A stretch of 64,000 bases of DNA from NCBI RefSeq assembly GCF_034479515.1, contig NZ_CP140152.1, positions 5,952,001-6,016,000 of the forward strand, given 5' to 3'. The number at the start of each line of letters is the position of its first letter. The stretch's first letter is position 1. This document shows, piece by piece, positions 8,754 through 17,854 of this stretch. Both the position numbers and the translations under genes were made by a program. The notes beneath the pieces were generated by a model. It saw only the letters and a program-made list of their open reading frames with translations, searched no databases and was not told the DNA's origin. This DNA comes from Duganella zoogloeoides. Its GTDB lineage: Bacteria; Pseudomonadota; Gammaproteobacteria; Burkholderiales; Burkholderiaceae_D.

Positions 8754-10715
8754 ATGCCTACCCAACCGCGATCGCCTGCCTACCTGCGCTTTCGCCGTCG
8801 CTTGCTCACGGGCCTGTTTCTGGCTGCAACGCTGGCCGTCACGGTGGTCATCACCCAGGTCCGCACGTCCTATATCGAACGCGAACAGGCATTGCAAAGC
8901 CAGACCGATCACTACGTGAAAGCGATGGAAGCGTATGTGGCCAACTCGCTGCAGTCGGTGGACCTGGCCATGATCGGTTTTGCCAATGCCATCAAGGTGC
9001 TGCCCAGCACGCAAAATCCTTCCCGCGCTGCCATTTCCGACTTGTTATCGGCACGCGCGGCCAATTTCAATGTCGATTACTGGCTCACTTTTCTCGACAC
9101 GCGGGGCAATGTCGTTGCCACGTCGCTCGATATCGATGTCACCGGCCAGAACTATGCGGAACGCGACTACTTCAAGATCCATCTCGACAACGCCAACGGT
9201 AACCGGCCGTATATCGGCGCACCGGTACGTGGCAAATACACGGGTAAAAAACTGTTTTTCGTCAGCCGCCGGGTGGAAAACGCCAAAGGCGAGTTCATCG
9301 GCGTGCTGCTGGCGCCGCTCAATGTCGAGCGCTACGCCTCGGTGTTCGACAATTCGCGGTTTACCGCCGATATTTCGATCACCCTGTTCTACCGCGATGG
9401 CAAGATCATCGCCCGCGCGCCGCTGTTCGAACAGTCGTTCGGACGCGACTTGTCCAACAGCGAGTTGTTCAGGCATCTACGCAACGGCAACACCGGCACC
9501 TACAAGGCGGTCGGCATCATCGACGGCTTGCATCGCACCTACAGTTACCGCATGTTTGACCAATTTCCGCTGGTAATGCTGGTGGGCAGCAGCGATGCCG
9601 AGGCGGCGCGCCAGAAAAACCGCAGCTACCTGGTGGCCGGCGCCGGCCTGGTTTGCCTGTTGTTGCTGATGACGGCCGGCGGCATGTATTCGCTGCGCAC
9701 TTATGCGCGCCAGGAAGAACGCGAGTTGCGCATCCGCGCACTGCTGGGCGAGAGCCGCGACATGGAGCAAAAGCTGCGCGCCAACGAGGAATCGATGAAA
9801 TTGTCGGCGCTGCTGTTCCACAATATCGGCGAAGCGATGATGGTGACCGATGCCGCAGGCCGCATCCTGACCGTCAATCCCGCTTTTTCCCTGCTCAGCG
9901 GCTATACGGAACACGAAGTGATCGGTCGCCGCAGCTACGAATTAACCGCCGGGCGCGAAGGTGTCGAGTTTTTTGCGCGCATGACCAAAACCATCCGCGA
10001 GACAGGCCAGTGGGACGGTGAAGTGTGGCACCGCCACAAGGATGGCACCGAGTACCTGGCGGAAATCCGGTTCGACACCGTCCACGACGACTTCGGCCAC
10101 CCGTTCCGCTACGTCGCGTTACTGAGCGACGTGACGGAAAAAAAGGCATCGGAAGAACGGATCTGGCGCCAGGCCAATTTCGACGGCCTGACCGGGCTGG
10201 CCAACCGGCGCATGTTCTACGAACTATTACGCAAGGAAATGAAGAAAGCGGACCGGGCGAAGTTGCCGATGGCAATATTGTTCGTCGATCTCGACCGTTT
10301 CAAGGAGGTCAACGACACCTTGGGGCACGACAAGGGCGACCTGCTGCTCAAACAAGTGGCAGAACGGTTGACCGCCTCGATGCGCGGCACCGACCTGGTG
10401 GCCAGACTCGGCGGCGACGAGTTCATCGCCCTGCTTGGCGAGCTGCGCAACCCGGCCGACGTCACCCGCACCGCCAGGGAAATCCTCAAACAGATGAGCA
10501 CACCGTTCGACCTGGACGGCGATGGCGCCCATATCGCGGAGATTTCAAGCAGCATCGGCATCGCTTTGTACCCGCAAGACGGCAAAGATATCGAAACGCT
10601 CATGAAAAACGCCGATCAAGCCATGTATGGGGCCAAGGAAAGCGGTAGAAATCGCTTCCAGCACTACGCTTCTGTGGATAACGTTCTGGATATCCACAAG
10701 GATCGATGTGAGTAA
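8754..10715 (+). CDS. Membrane diguanylate cyclase, Cache-PAS-GGDEF
   Basis: Predicted to make cyclic-di-GMP from two GTP in response to a periplasmic signal. A first membrane helix (about residues 15-35), a periplasmic Cache-type domain, a second helix (about 290-310), a PAS domain (about 347-460) and a GGDEF domain (about 485-640) follow in order. The active-site loop is RLGGDEF, with a product-inhibition I-site RGTD five residues before it. The ATG at 8754 is preferred to an in-frame TTG at 8706; a GGAGA lies 13 bases upstream. The last codons overlap DnaA-box module 2, giving an unusual tail SVDNVLDIHKDRCE. Confidence 0.9.
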   Translation: MPTQPRSPAYLRFRRRLLTGLFLAATLAVTVVITQVRTSYIEREQALQSQTDHYVKAMEAYVANSLQSVDLAMIGFANAIKVLPSTQNPSRAAISDLLSARAANFNVDYWLTFLDTRGNVVATSLDIDVTGQNYAERDYFKIHLDNANGNRPYIGAPVRGKYTGKKLFFVSRRVENAKGEFIGVLLAPLNVERYASVFDNSRFTADISITLFYRDGKIIARAPLFEQSFGRDLSNSELFRHLRNGNTGTYKAVGIIDGLHRTYSYRMFDQFPLVMLVGSSDAEAARQKNRSYLVAGAGLVCLLLLMTAGGMYSLRTYARQEERELRIRALLGESRDMEQKLRANEESMKLSALLFHNIGEAMMVTDAAGRILTVNPAFSLLSGYTEHEVIGRRSYELTAGREGVEFFARMTKTIRETGQWDGEVWHRHKDGTEYLAEIRFDTVHDDFGHPFRYVALLSDVTEKKASEERIWRQANFDGLTGLANRRMFYELLRKEMKKADRAKLPMAILFVDLDRFKEVNDTLGHDKGDLLLKQVAERLTASMRGTDLVARLGGDEFIALLGELRNPADVTRTAREILKQMSTPFDLDGDGAHIAEISSSIGIALYPQDGKDIETLMKNADQAMYGAKESGRNRFQHYASVDNVLDIHKDRCE

Positions 10716-10899
10716 GCGCCTGGTGAAGCAAAGGCCGTAATTTTATGCAGAAATTGTTCTGCAACTGGTACAGCGCTTATGCGCCTGCTTGTAAAAGTTG
10801 TAAACAGCTGATTCGTAAACGTATACAGAACTTATCCACAGCTTTGACCGCGTTTACTACTACTATTATTTTATATAAATTCTTTGTAAACAAGTAAAC
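10673..10899. other. DnaA-box module 2 (origin-like), gene-free region 10716-11099
   Basis: Exact DnaA boxes lie at 10673-10681 (inside the end of the cyclase gene) and 10832-10840, with a near-match at 10690-10698. GTAAAC/GTTTAC hexamers lie at 10800, 10815, 10852, 10886 and 10894. The AT-rich element CTACTACTATTATTTTATAT starts at 10857. It is a diverged copy of the module at 8414-8649. From 10900 to 11099 nothing else was recognised apart from the ribosome site of the next gene. Confidence 0.7.
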
Positions 10900-11099
10900 A
10901 GCAACAGCCCCGACAAAACCCGAAAACCACTCAAAACAGCCCGAAAACAGCGGCAACCACAGGCCTGTTCGCAGTCCAAGTCCCGTTCTGCACGCAAGAA
11001 ACGCCTTAGAATCGACCGTTTTGAACGCTGCGCTGTGGACAAGGACGTTGCTGTCCACATGCAAAACGTCGTCATCGATCCAAAAACAAGGGAAAAAAC

Positions 11100-11786
11100 A
11101 TGCGTCTTGGCATCATCAGTGCGTTGGCCGAAGAACAGCAGGGGCTGCTGGAAGCCCTCCAGAGCCCCGCCACGCGCGTTCACGGCATGCGTGAGTACAC
11201 GACAGGGAAACTGTGGGAAATCGACGCTGTGTGCGTTCTGTCGCGAATTGGCAAGGTTGCCGCTGCCATGACAGCCGCGATCCTTGTGGAAAAGTTCGGT
11301 GTTACCCACATCGTCTTCACCGGCGTTGCCGGCAGCGGGGATGCGCACGTGAATGTCGGCGATATCGTGGTGGCCGACAGTCTGGTCCAGCACGATATGG
11401 ATGCGTCACCGCTATTTCCCCGATTCGAGGTGCCATTGACCGGCCTGTCGCGCTTTGCCACCGACGTGGCTTTGACCGAACGGCTGGCGGCCGCTGCTGC
11501 CAAAACCACGCGCGTGCACCGTGGTTTGATTGCCAGCGGCGACCAGTTCATCGGCAGCCTGGAACAGATCGTCGCTTTAAAGACCGTCCTGCCCGACTTG
11601 CTGGCGGTGGAAATGGAAGGCGCGGCCGTGGCGCAAGTGTGTTTCGAGCTGGGCATACCGTTCGCGGTGATCCGCACCATTTCCGACAATGCCAACGACG
11701 ATGCGGCCGTCGATTTCCTGCATTTCATCGAAACCGTGGCGTCGCGCTACGCATTCGAGGTGATCGAGAACTTCTGCAAGGCATAA
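11100..11786 (+). CDS. mtnN: 5'-methylthioadenosine/S-adenosylhomocysteine nucleosidase
   Basis: Hydrolyses MTA and SAH (and 5'-deoxyadenosine) to adenine and the thioribose, in methionine salvage and relief of methyltransferase inhibition. The 228-residue protein starts MRLGIISALAEEQQGLL, the family opening with the catalytic Glu. It has FTGVAGSG near residue 78, the ASGDQFI region near 140, VEMEGAAVAQVC near 172 and the catalytic Asp in RTISDNAND near 197. The ATG follows AAGGGA. It is convergent with putA. Confidence 0.95.
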   Translation: MRLGIISALAEEQQGLLEALQSPATRVHGMREYTTGKLWEIDAVCVLSRIGKVAAAMTAAILVEKFGVTHIVFTGVAGSGDAHVNVGDIVVADSLVQHDMDASPLFPRFEVPLTGLSRFATDVALTERLAAAAAKTTRVHRGLIASGDQFIGSLEQIVALKTVLPDLLAVEMEGAAVAQVCFELGIPFAVIRTISDNANDDAAVDFLHFIETVASRYAFEVIENFCKA

Positions 11787-11809
11787 AAAAAGGCCGGCAA
11801 ACGCCGGCC
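11785..11809 (-). terminator. Terminator of putA
   Basis: GGCCGGC/GCCGGCC stem (11792-11798 with 11803-11809) with a 4-base loop; on the minus strand it is followed by seven U residues. On the plus strand the same hairpin lacks a U-tract. Confidence 0.8.
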
Positions 11810-11834
11810 CAAAGGGTCTACAACAGGTTCTTGA

Positions 11835-14800
11835 CTATACCGACAGCGTCATCAGGCTGGCATTGCCGCCCGCCGCTGTCGTATTCACGCACAGGGCCCG
11901 CTCAGCAAGCAAACGCCACAGCGGGATGGCATCCTCTGCATTGGTGTCGATCAGGCTTGCCAGGGCCCCTTCCCGGGCCGCCAAACGCGGGTGCAGGCCT
12001 GCCGCCAGCTGCGATTCCACCAACGCCACCTGGAACGGGCCCTCCACGCCGTCGCCAGCGCGGCCGATGCAGTCTTTCACGGCCGCCGGCAAGTCGGTCG
12101 GCAGCAGGCTGGCGGCTTCGTTCGCGACCAGCGCGGTGTTACCGGTGGCCAGCACCGCCGCCAGCTGGTTCAGCAGCGCTGGCTGGGTGCCGGCTGCGCA
12201 CAGCACGGCGCCGCGTGGCAGCAGCGCCAGGGTGTTGCGCTCGCCGGTAGGGCCCGGCAGCGTGGTGAGGTTGCCCAGCATGCTGGTGCGGCCGTATTGC
12301 TCGATCAGCGCAGCCAGGCGCTGCTGGCCGTGCAGGTTGGCCCAGGCAGTGAGCGCATCGAGCGCCGGCGCCGGCTGGCGCTGGTGGGCGCTGGCGGCTA
12401 CCGCGTTGCGTTGCAGGCGTTTCAGGTACAGCGGGCCGCCGGCCTTGGGGCCGGTGCCCGATTTGCCCTCGCCGCCGAACGGCTGCACGCCGACCACGGC
12501 GCCGACGATGTTACGGTTCACGTAAATATTGCCGACGTGGGCATTGGCCGTGATGAAGTCGATGGTTTCATCGATGCGCGAATGCACGCCCAGGGTCAGG
12601 CCGAAGCCGGACGCGTTGATCTGCTCGACCAGCTTGGGCAGGTCGGCGCGGCGGTAGCGGATCACGTGCAGCACCGGGCCAAATACTTCGTGCGTGAGTT
12701 CGGCCAGCGAGCGGATTTCCAGCACCGTCGGCGGCACGAAGGTGCCGGCCGTGATCACGTGCGACGGCAGATCGAGCGAGAAGTAGTTGACCGCCGTGCC
12801 TTTCAGTTTGTTGATGTGCGCCAGCAGGTTGGCTTGCGCCTCGGCATCGATCACCGGGCCGATATCGGTCACCAGTCGGTCGGGGCTGCCGACGTTGAGT
12901 TCCTGCATCGCGCCCTTGAGCATGTGGATGGTCTTGTCGGCGATATCTTCCTGCAGGAACAGCACGCGCAGCGCCGAGCAGCGCTGGCCGGCGCTGTCGA
13001 ATGCCGACGAGATCGCATCTTGCACCACCTGCTCCGGCAAGGCCGACGAATCGACGATCATGGCGTTCTGGCCACCGGTCTCGGCGATCAGCGGGATGTC
13101 GCAGTGTTCCAGCGCCGCACGCCTGGCCAGGGTGCGGTTGATCAGCTGCGCCACTTCGGTCGAACCGGTGAAGATCACCCCTTTTACGCGCGCGTCCGCT
13201 GTCAGTGCGGCGCCTACCACTTCGCCGCGGCCTGGTAAAAATTGCAGCGCGGCGCGCGGGATGCCCGCTTCGTGCAGCAACTCCACCGCGCGGAATGCGA
13301 TCAGCGGGGTTTGCTCGGCCGGCTTGGCCAGCACCACGTTGCCGGCGGCCAGGGACGCTGCCACCTGGCCGGTGAAAATCGCCAGCGGGAAGTTCCACGG
13401 GCTGATGCAGGTAACGGGACCGAGCGCCAGCGGATTGGTGGCGCCGGCCACTTCGGCTGCGTAATAGCGCAGGAAATCGACCGCTTCACGCAGTTCGGCA
13501 ATCGCGTTGGGCAGCGATTTACCCGCTTCGCGGATGGCCAGGGTCATCAGTTCCATGGCGTTGGCTTCGAACAGGTCGGCAGCGCGCTCGAGGGCGGCAG
13601 CGCGCACGGCCGGTTCGGTGGTTTGCCAGTCCATGGCGTACTGATTGGCGGCGATCAGCGCCGATTCCACGTCGGCGGCAGTCGCTTCCACCAGCTGGCC
13701 CACCACGTCGGCGCGCTGGGCCGGGTTGGTGATCTGCAGGATCGGCTGGCCGGCCGAGACGCCGCCAGCGAGCAGCGGCAGCGCGTGCCAGCTACGCGGC
13801 GCTGCCAGCGCGGCGGCGATGTCGCGCAGCACGTCTTCGTTGGCCAGGTCGAAACCGGCGGAGTTCTTGCGTTCGGCGCCAAACATGGCCAGCGGCAGGG
13901 CAATCGCCGGGTGCGGCAAGCCGCCCTGCTCGCGCGCCTGCGCCACCGGGTCCTTGATCAGCGCATCGACGGGTATCGCTTCATCGACGATCTGGCTCAC
14001 GAACGACGAGTTGGCGCCGTTTTCCAGCAGGCGGCGCACCAGGTAGGCCAGCAAGGTTTCGTGGGTGCCCACCGGGGCATAGATGCGGCACGGCTTGTCG
14101 AGGTTGTCCTTGCCGACCACCTGGTCGTACAGCGACTCGCCCATGCCGTGCAGGCACTGGAATTCGTAGTCGGTCACGCCGTCGCGCTTGGCCCAGGTGT
14201 AGATGGTGGCCAGGGTTTGGGCGTTGTGGGTGGCGAACTGCGGGTAGATCACGCTGGTGGCGGCCAGCAGGCGCTGGGCGCACGCCAGGTACGACACGTC
14301 GGTGTACACCTTGCGCGTATAGACCGGGTAGCCGGGCATGCCATCGACCTGGGCGCGCTTGATTTCCGCGTCCCAGTACGCGCCTTTGACCAGCCGCACC
14401 ATGAACTTGCGGCCGCTGCGGTGGGCCAGGTCCACCAGGTAGTCGATCACGAACGGGCAGCGTTTTTGGTATGCCTGCACGACAAAGCCGATGCCGTCGA
14501 AGCCGGCCAGCGCCGGATCGTGGGCCAGCGCTTCCATCAGGTCCAGCGACAGCTCGAGGCGATCGGCCTCTTCCGCATCGATATTGAGGCCGATGTCGTA
14601 TTGCTTGGCCAGCAGCACCAGCGCGCGCACGCGCGGCAGCAGTTCGGCCATCACGCGCGCGCGCTGGGCGCGGCTGTAGCGCGGGTGCAATGCCGACAGT
14701 TTCACGGAGATGCCGGGGCCGTTACGGATGCCGCGGCCGTTCGAGGCCTTGCCGATCGCGTGGATCGCGGTTTCGTACGAGGCGTAGTAATTTTTGGCGT

Positions 14801-15485
14801 CCGCTTCGGTCAGCGCCGCCTCGCCCAGCATGTCGTACGAATAGCGGTAGCCGCGCGCCTCGTTGGCCTGGCCGTTCTTGATCGCCTCGCCGATGGTCTG
14901 GCCGGTGACGAACTGGTTGCCCAGCATGCGCATGGCCAGGTCCACGCCTTTGCGGATCAACGGCTCGCCACCTTTCGAAATCAGCTTGGTCAGGGCCGAA
15001 CCGAGGCCGGTTTCACTGTTGGTGGAGACCAGCTTGCCGGTGATCAGCAAGCCCCAGGTGGCGGCGTTGACGAACAGCGATGGCGACTCGCCCAGGTGGC
15101 GGCGCCAGTCGCCCTTGCTGATTTTGTCGGCAATCAGGCGGTCGGCGGTGGCATTGTCGGGAATACGCAACAGTGCTTCAGCCAGGCACATCAGCGCTAC
15201 ACCCTCTTCCGACGACAGCGAAAACTCGTGCATCAGCGCATCGACACCGGAGGCGCGGGTACGCTGCTGGCGCACCGCGCTGACCAGTTTATGGGCCAGC
15301 TGGCGCGCCTGTTCGACACTTGCGCCGTCGTGGTTGGCGACCTGGCCGAGCAGCCACTGCACGGCGGTGATTTCATCGCGGCGGTAGGCTGCCGTCACTG
15401 CGGCGCGCAGCGAGATCGGGTCGCGCAGGATCTCCGCCTGGAGCGCTGCAAAAGGGGTGAAAACGGTGGGGTCTGCTGCGTGCAT
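11835..15485 (-). CDS. putA: Bifunctional proline dehydrogenase / L-glutamate gamma-semialdehyde dehydrogenase PutA
   Basis: Oxidises proline to glutamate in two steps with channelling of pyrroline-5-carboxylate. The 1216-residue protein has a PutA N-terminal region, an FAD proline dehydrogenase barrel (about 170-480, with MVRLVKGAYWDAEIKRAQ and EFQCLHGMGE) and an aldehyde dehydrogenase domain (about 560-1010, with FTGSTEVAQLI, the catalytic-Cys motif GQRCSALR and QPFGGEGKSGTGPKAGG). A C-terminal dehydrogenase-like tail ends SLMTLSV. It lacks the N-terminal ribbon-helix-helix autorepressor of E. coli PutA (1320 aa), and an Lrp-type regulator is encoded divergently instead. It ends at a strong terminator. 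Confidence 0.96.
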   Translation of the reverse strand: MHAADPTVFTPFAALQAEILRDPISLRAAVTAAYRRDEITAVQWLLGQVANHDGASVEQARQLAHKLVSAVRQQRTRASGVDALMHEFSLSSEEGVALMCLAEALLRIPDNATADRLIADKISKGDWRRHLGESPSLFVNAATWGLLITGKLVSTNSETGLGSALTKLISKGGEPLIRKGVDLAMRMLGNQFVTGQTIGEAIKNGQANEARGYRYSYDMLGEAALTEADAKNYYASYETAIHAIGKASNGRGIRNGPGISVKLSALHPRYSRAQRARVMAELLPRVRALVLLAKQYDIGLNIDAEEADRLELSLDLMEALAHDPALAGFDGIGFVVQAYQKRCPFVIDYLVDLAHRSGRKFMVRLVKGAYWDAEIKRAQVDGMPGYPVYTRKVYTDVSYLACAQRLLAATSVIYPQFATHNAQTLATIYTWAKRDGVTDYEFQCLHGMGESLYDQVVGKDNLDKPCRIYAPVGTHETLLAYLVRRLLENGANSSFVSQIVDEAIPVDALIKDPVAQAREQGGLPHPAIALPLAMFGAERKNSAGFDLANEDVLRDIAAALAAPRSWHALPLLAGGVSAGQPILQITNPAQRADVVGQLVEATAADVESALIAANQYAMDWQTTEPAVRAAALERAADLFEANAMELMTLAIREAGKSLPNAIAELREAVDFLRYYAAEVAGATNPLALGPVTCISPWNFPLAIFTGQVAASLAAGNVVLAKPAEQTPLIAFRAVELLHEAGIPRAALQFLPGRGEVVGAALTADARVKGVIFTGSTEVAQLINRTLARRAALEHCDIPLIAETGGQNAMIVDSSALPEQVVQDAISSAFDSAGQRCSALRVLFLQEDIADKTIHMLKGAMQELNVGSPDRLVTDIGPVIDAEAQANLLAHINKLKGTAVNYFSLDLPSHVITAGTFVPPTVLEIRSLAELTHEVFGPVLHVIRYRRADLPKLVEQINASGFGLTLGVHSRIDETIDFITANAHVGNIYVNRNIVGAVVGVQPFGGEGKSGTGPKAGGPLYLKRLQRNAVAASAHQRQPAPALDALTAWANLHGQQRLAALIEQYGRTSMLGNLTTLPGPTGERNTLALLPRGAVLCAAGTQPALLNQLAAVLATGNTALVANEAASLLPTDLPAAVKDCIGRAGDGVEGPFQVALVESQLAAGLHPRLAAREGALASLIDTNAEDAIPLWRLLAERALCVNTTAAGGNASLMTLSV

Positions 15486-15718
15486 GAAAGTACTTTCAAG
15501 TTTGAATGAAGGCAGTCCACTTACAAAAACACGCGCTGCAAGCGGGTAGCTTGAGCGCGTGAAGATGGGTGATTCTTGGTCACGAATCGGTGAACTGCTG
15601 ATGATTCGATTGTAAAGTGTATTCTTTCGGATTAATTCTGGTATTACAGGGGGCTAGCAATAGATTGTTTTTAGTGCGACAATTTAACCAAATAATATTT
15701 ATTTGGGAGTTCCCTGAA

Positions 15719-16174
15719 ATGTTAGACAAGATCAGCAAGAAGATATTGATGGAGTTGCAGAGCGATGGCCGCATCAGCAACGTGGAGCTCGCTGCCCGGG
15801 TCAACCTGTCGCCAGCCGCTTGCCTGGAGCGTGTGCGCAAGCTGCACGAGTCGGGCTACATCATGGGCTACACCGCGCAACTCAATCCGCAGTTGCTTGA
15901 CGTGTCCCTGCTCGTCTTCATCGAAGTGGTGCTTGATCGCACCACGCCCGAAGTCTTCGACGCCTTCAAGCACAGCGTGCAGGTGATCCCCGAAGTGCTC
16001 GAATGCCACATGGTTGCCGGCGGCTTCGACTACCTGGTCAAAGCGCGCGTCAAGGACATGGCGGCCTACCGCGAGTTCCTCGGAAAGACCCTGCTGCAAA
16101 AAGGCGTGCGCGAAACACACACCTATGCGGTCATGGAAGAAGTCAAGAATACCACCAAGTTGCCCATAAAATAG
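15719..16174 (+). CDS. Lrp/AsnC family regulator divergent from putA
   Basis: A 151-residue feast/famine regulator with an N-terminal winged helix (ISNVELAARVNLSPAACLERVRKL, two parts) and a C-terminal RAM domain with CHMVAGGFDYLVKARV. The ATG at 15719 is preceded by GGGAG at 9 bases; the open frame extends to 15617 but the extra residues are unlike the family. The 233-bp AT-rich spacer between its start and putA presumably carries its operators. By analogy with PutR-type activators it probably switches on putA with proline; this is inferred from position. Confidence 0.9.
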   Translation: MLDKISKKILMELQSDGRISNVELAARVNLSPAACLERVRKLHESGYIMGYTAQLNPQLLDVSLLVFIEVVLDRTTPEVFDAFKHSVQVIPEVLECHMVAGGFDYLVKARVKDMAAYREFLGKTLLQKGVRETHTYAVMEEVKNTTKLPIK

Positions 16175-16257
16175 TACCAGCAATAAATTAAATCCGGACG
16201 CTGCCAGCGTTCAGCGCTGGCAGCGCGCCCGGTGACAAGAACAACGCGGGGGGAGAC

Positions 16258-17820
16258 ATGAGTCATTTGCAACACAAGTTGGTGCAGCGTGGATTGTGGA
16301 TACTGGGTGCGACGGCGGGCGGTACGGCGCTCGCGTATTTGTTCAAGCTCGCTGCGGGCGATACGCCCGCGCTGGTCTACACAGCTGCGCCTGCCGCACT
16401 GGCGGGCGCAGCCATCGCCTGGTTTGCCGCGCGCCGCGACAGCGATGATGGTGGCGTGCGCCAGTTCGCCCACACCGTGGGCGAGGAAATCGACGCCATC
16501 ATGATCGGCGCGGCAGAAACCTCGTATTTCGTCGATTCGGTGAAAAAGAAGATTGAACTCGACGTCGGCACCGCAGGCGGCATCGCCCACAGCTCGGCGC
16601 AAAATGCCGCCACCACCGAGCGCATCGCCGCCAATGCCGAACGCGCCGCAAAAATTGCCACCCAGGTGCGCGGCGAAACCGTCACCGGCCGTGCCGAGGC
16701 CGATACCGGCCTGCAACGGATCCGCACCGCGCGCCACGACGCCCAGGCGGCGGCAGCCGTGATGACCGACCTGCAAACCAACTCCCGCAAGATTTACGGC
16801 TTCACCGAGGCGATCAGCGAAATCTCGGCCCGCACCAACCTGCTGGCACTGAATGCCGCCATCGAGGCCGCGCGTGCCGGCGAACAGGGCCGTGGCTTTG
16901 CCGTGGTGGCCAGCGAGGTACGCCAGCTGGCGCTGCGCACCAAGGAAGCCACCGACGAGATCAGCATCATGGTGCGCGAGATCAACCAGCAAGCCGAACG
17001 CGCCGCCACCGGCATGAACGCGCTGGCCACCAAGGTCAGCGAGGCGGCCGGCAACGTGGAAACCGTGCACGGGCTGCTGGGCAATATCGAACGCTCGTCG
17101 GGCGTGTCGGAAACGGAAATCGGCGAAATCGCCCGGTCGTCGCGCGAGCACGTGGCCATCGCCGACGAGATCGCTGCCGCGATTGCCAGCATCCGCGACA
17201 GCCTGCTCTCGACCGAGAAAGAACTGCCGCGTGCGGCCAGCTCGGCCATGGCCCTGGCCGAACGGGCCGAACTGATCACCGGCGCCCTGGGCGAGTCGGC
17301 CATCGAAACCTCGCACGACGCCATCCGCACGGCCGCGCAAACTGCCGCCCGCGAGGTGGGCAAGATTTTTGAAGCGGCCATCAAGTCGGGCAAGATCACG
17401 CGCGAGGCGCTGTTCGACCGCACCTATACGGCCATTCCCGATACCGACCCGCCCAAGCACAAGACCCGCTTTGACGATTTTACCGACCGGGTATTGCCGG
17501 CCTTGCAGGAAGCGTTGCTGGCGGCCATGCCGCAACTGGCCTACGCGGGCGCGGTCGATAACAATGGCTATTTTCCCACTCACAACAAGAAGTTTTCGCA
17601 GCCGCTGACGGGGAATTACGACGTCGATATCGTCAACAACCGCACCAAGCGCATCTTCAGCGACCGCACCGGCAAACGATGTGGTTCGAACACCAAGCCG
17701 TTTTTATTGCAGACGTATAAGCGCGATACGGGGGAAGTGATGCACGACCTGTCGGCGCCGATTTACGTCGATGGCAAGCATTGGGGCGGGTTCCGGATCG
17801 GCTACCGATCGAGCGTATAA
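16258..17820 (+). CDS. Methyl-accepting chemotaxis protein with C-terminal sensor domain
   Basis: A 520-residue chemoreceptor. Two hydrophobic segments at about 13-32 and 40-58 may form a short membrane hairpin. The signalling domain follows, with the hairpin tip [20 protein letters not shown] (about 187-206) and [15 protein letters not shown]. Unusually the likely sensory part is at the C-terminus (about 400-520): [31 protein letters not shown] and HWGGFRIGY resemble a Cache/PAS-like domain, and would lie in the cytoplasm. No HAMP domain was recognised. A terminator follows at once. Confidence 0.88.
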   Translation: MSHLQHKLVQRGLWILGATAGGTALAYLFKLAAGDTPALVYTAAPAALAGAAIAWFAARRDSDDGGVRQFAHTVGEEIDAIMIGAAETSYFVDSVKKKIELDVGTAGGIAHSSAQNAATTERIAANAERAAKIATQVRGETVTGRAEADTGLQRIRTARHDAQAAAAVMTDLQTNSRKIYGFTEAISEISARTNLLALNAAIEAARAGEQGRGFAVVASEVRQLALRTKEATDEISIMVREINQQAERAATGMNALATKVSEAAGNVETVHGLLGNIERSSGVSETEIGEIARSSREHVAIADEIAAAIASIRDSLLSTEKELPRAASSAMALAERAELITGALGESAIETSHDAIRTAAQTAAREVGKIFEAAIKSGKITREALFDRTYTAIPDTDPPKHKTRFDDFTDRVLPALQEALLAAMPQLAYAGAVDNNGYFPTHNKKFSQPLTGNYDVDIVNNRTKRIFSDRTGKRCGSNTKPFLLQTYKRDTGEVMHDLSAPIYVDGKHWGGFRIGYRSSV

Positions 17821-17826
17821 AAAAAT

Positions 17827-17854
17827 GGACCGCAATTGCGGTCCGATTTTTTTT
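17827..17854. terminator. Bidirectional terminator
   Basis: GGACCGC-AATT-GCGGTCC hairpin (17827-17844) with U-rich flanks on both strands, between the convergent chemoreceptor gene and the LysR gene, whose stop codon overlaps the T-tract. Confidence 0.85.

Noticed and set aside
8414..10899. Calling the DnaA-box modules the chromosomal oriC
   Set aside because: There is no dnaA, dnaN, rpmH, gidA or parAB nearby and GC skew cannot be computed here, so only an origin-like description is justified.
13242..15509. 755-codon open frame on the plus strand opposite putA
   Set aside because: It is an antisense shadow of putA produced by high GC content; the sequence is His/Gln/Arg-rich without any domain.
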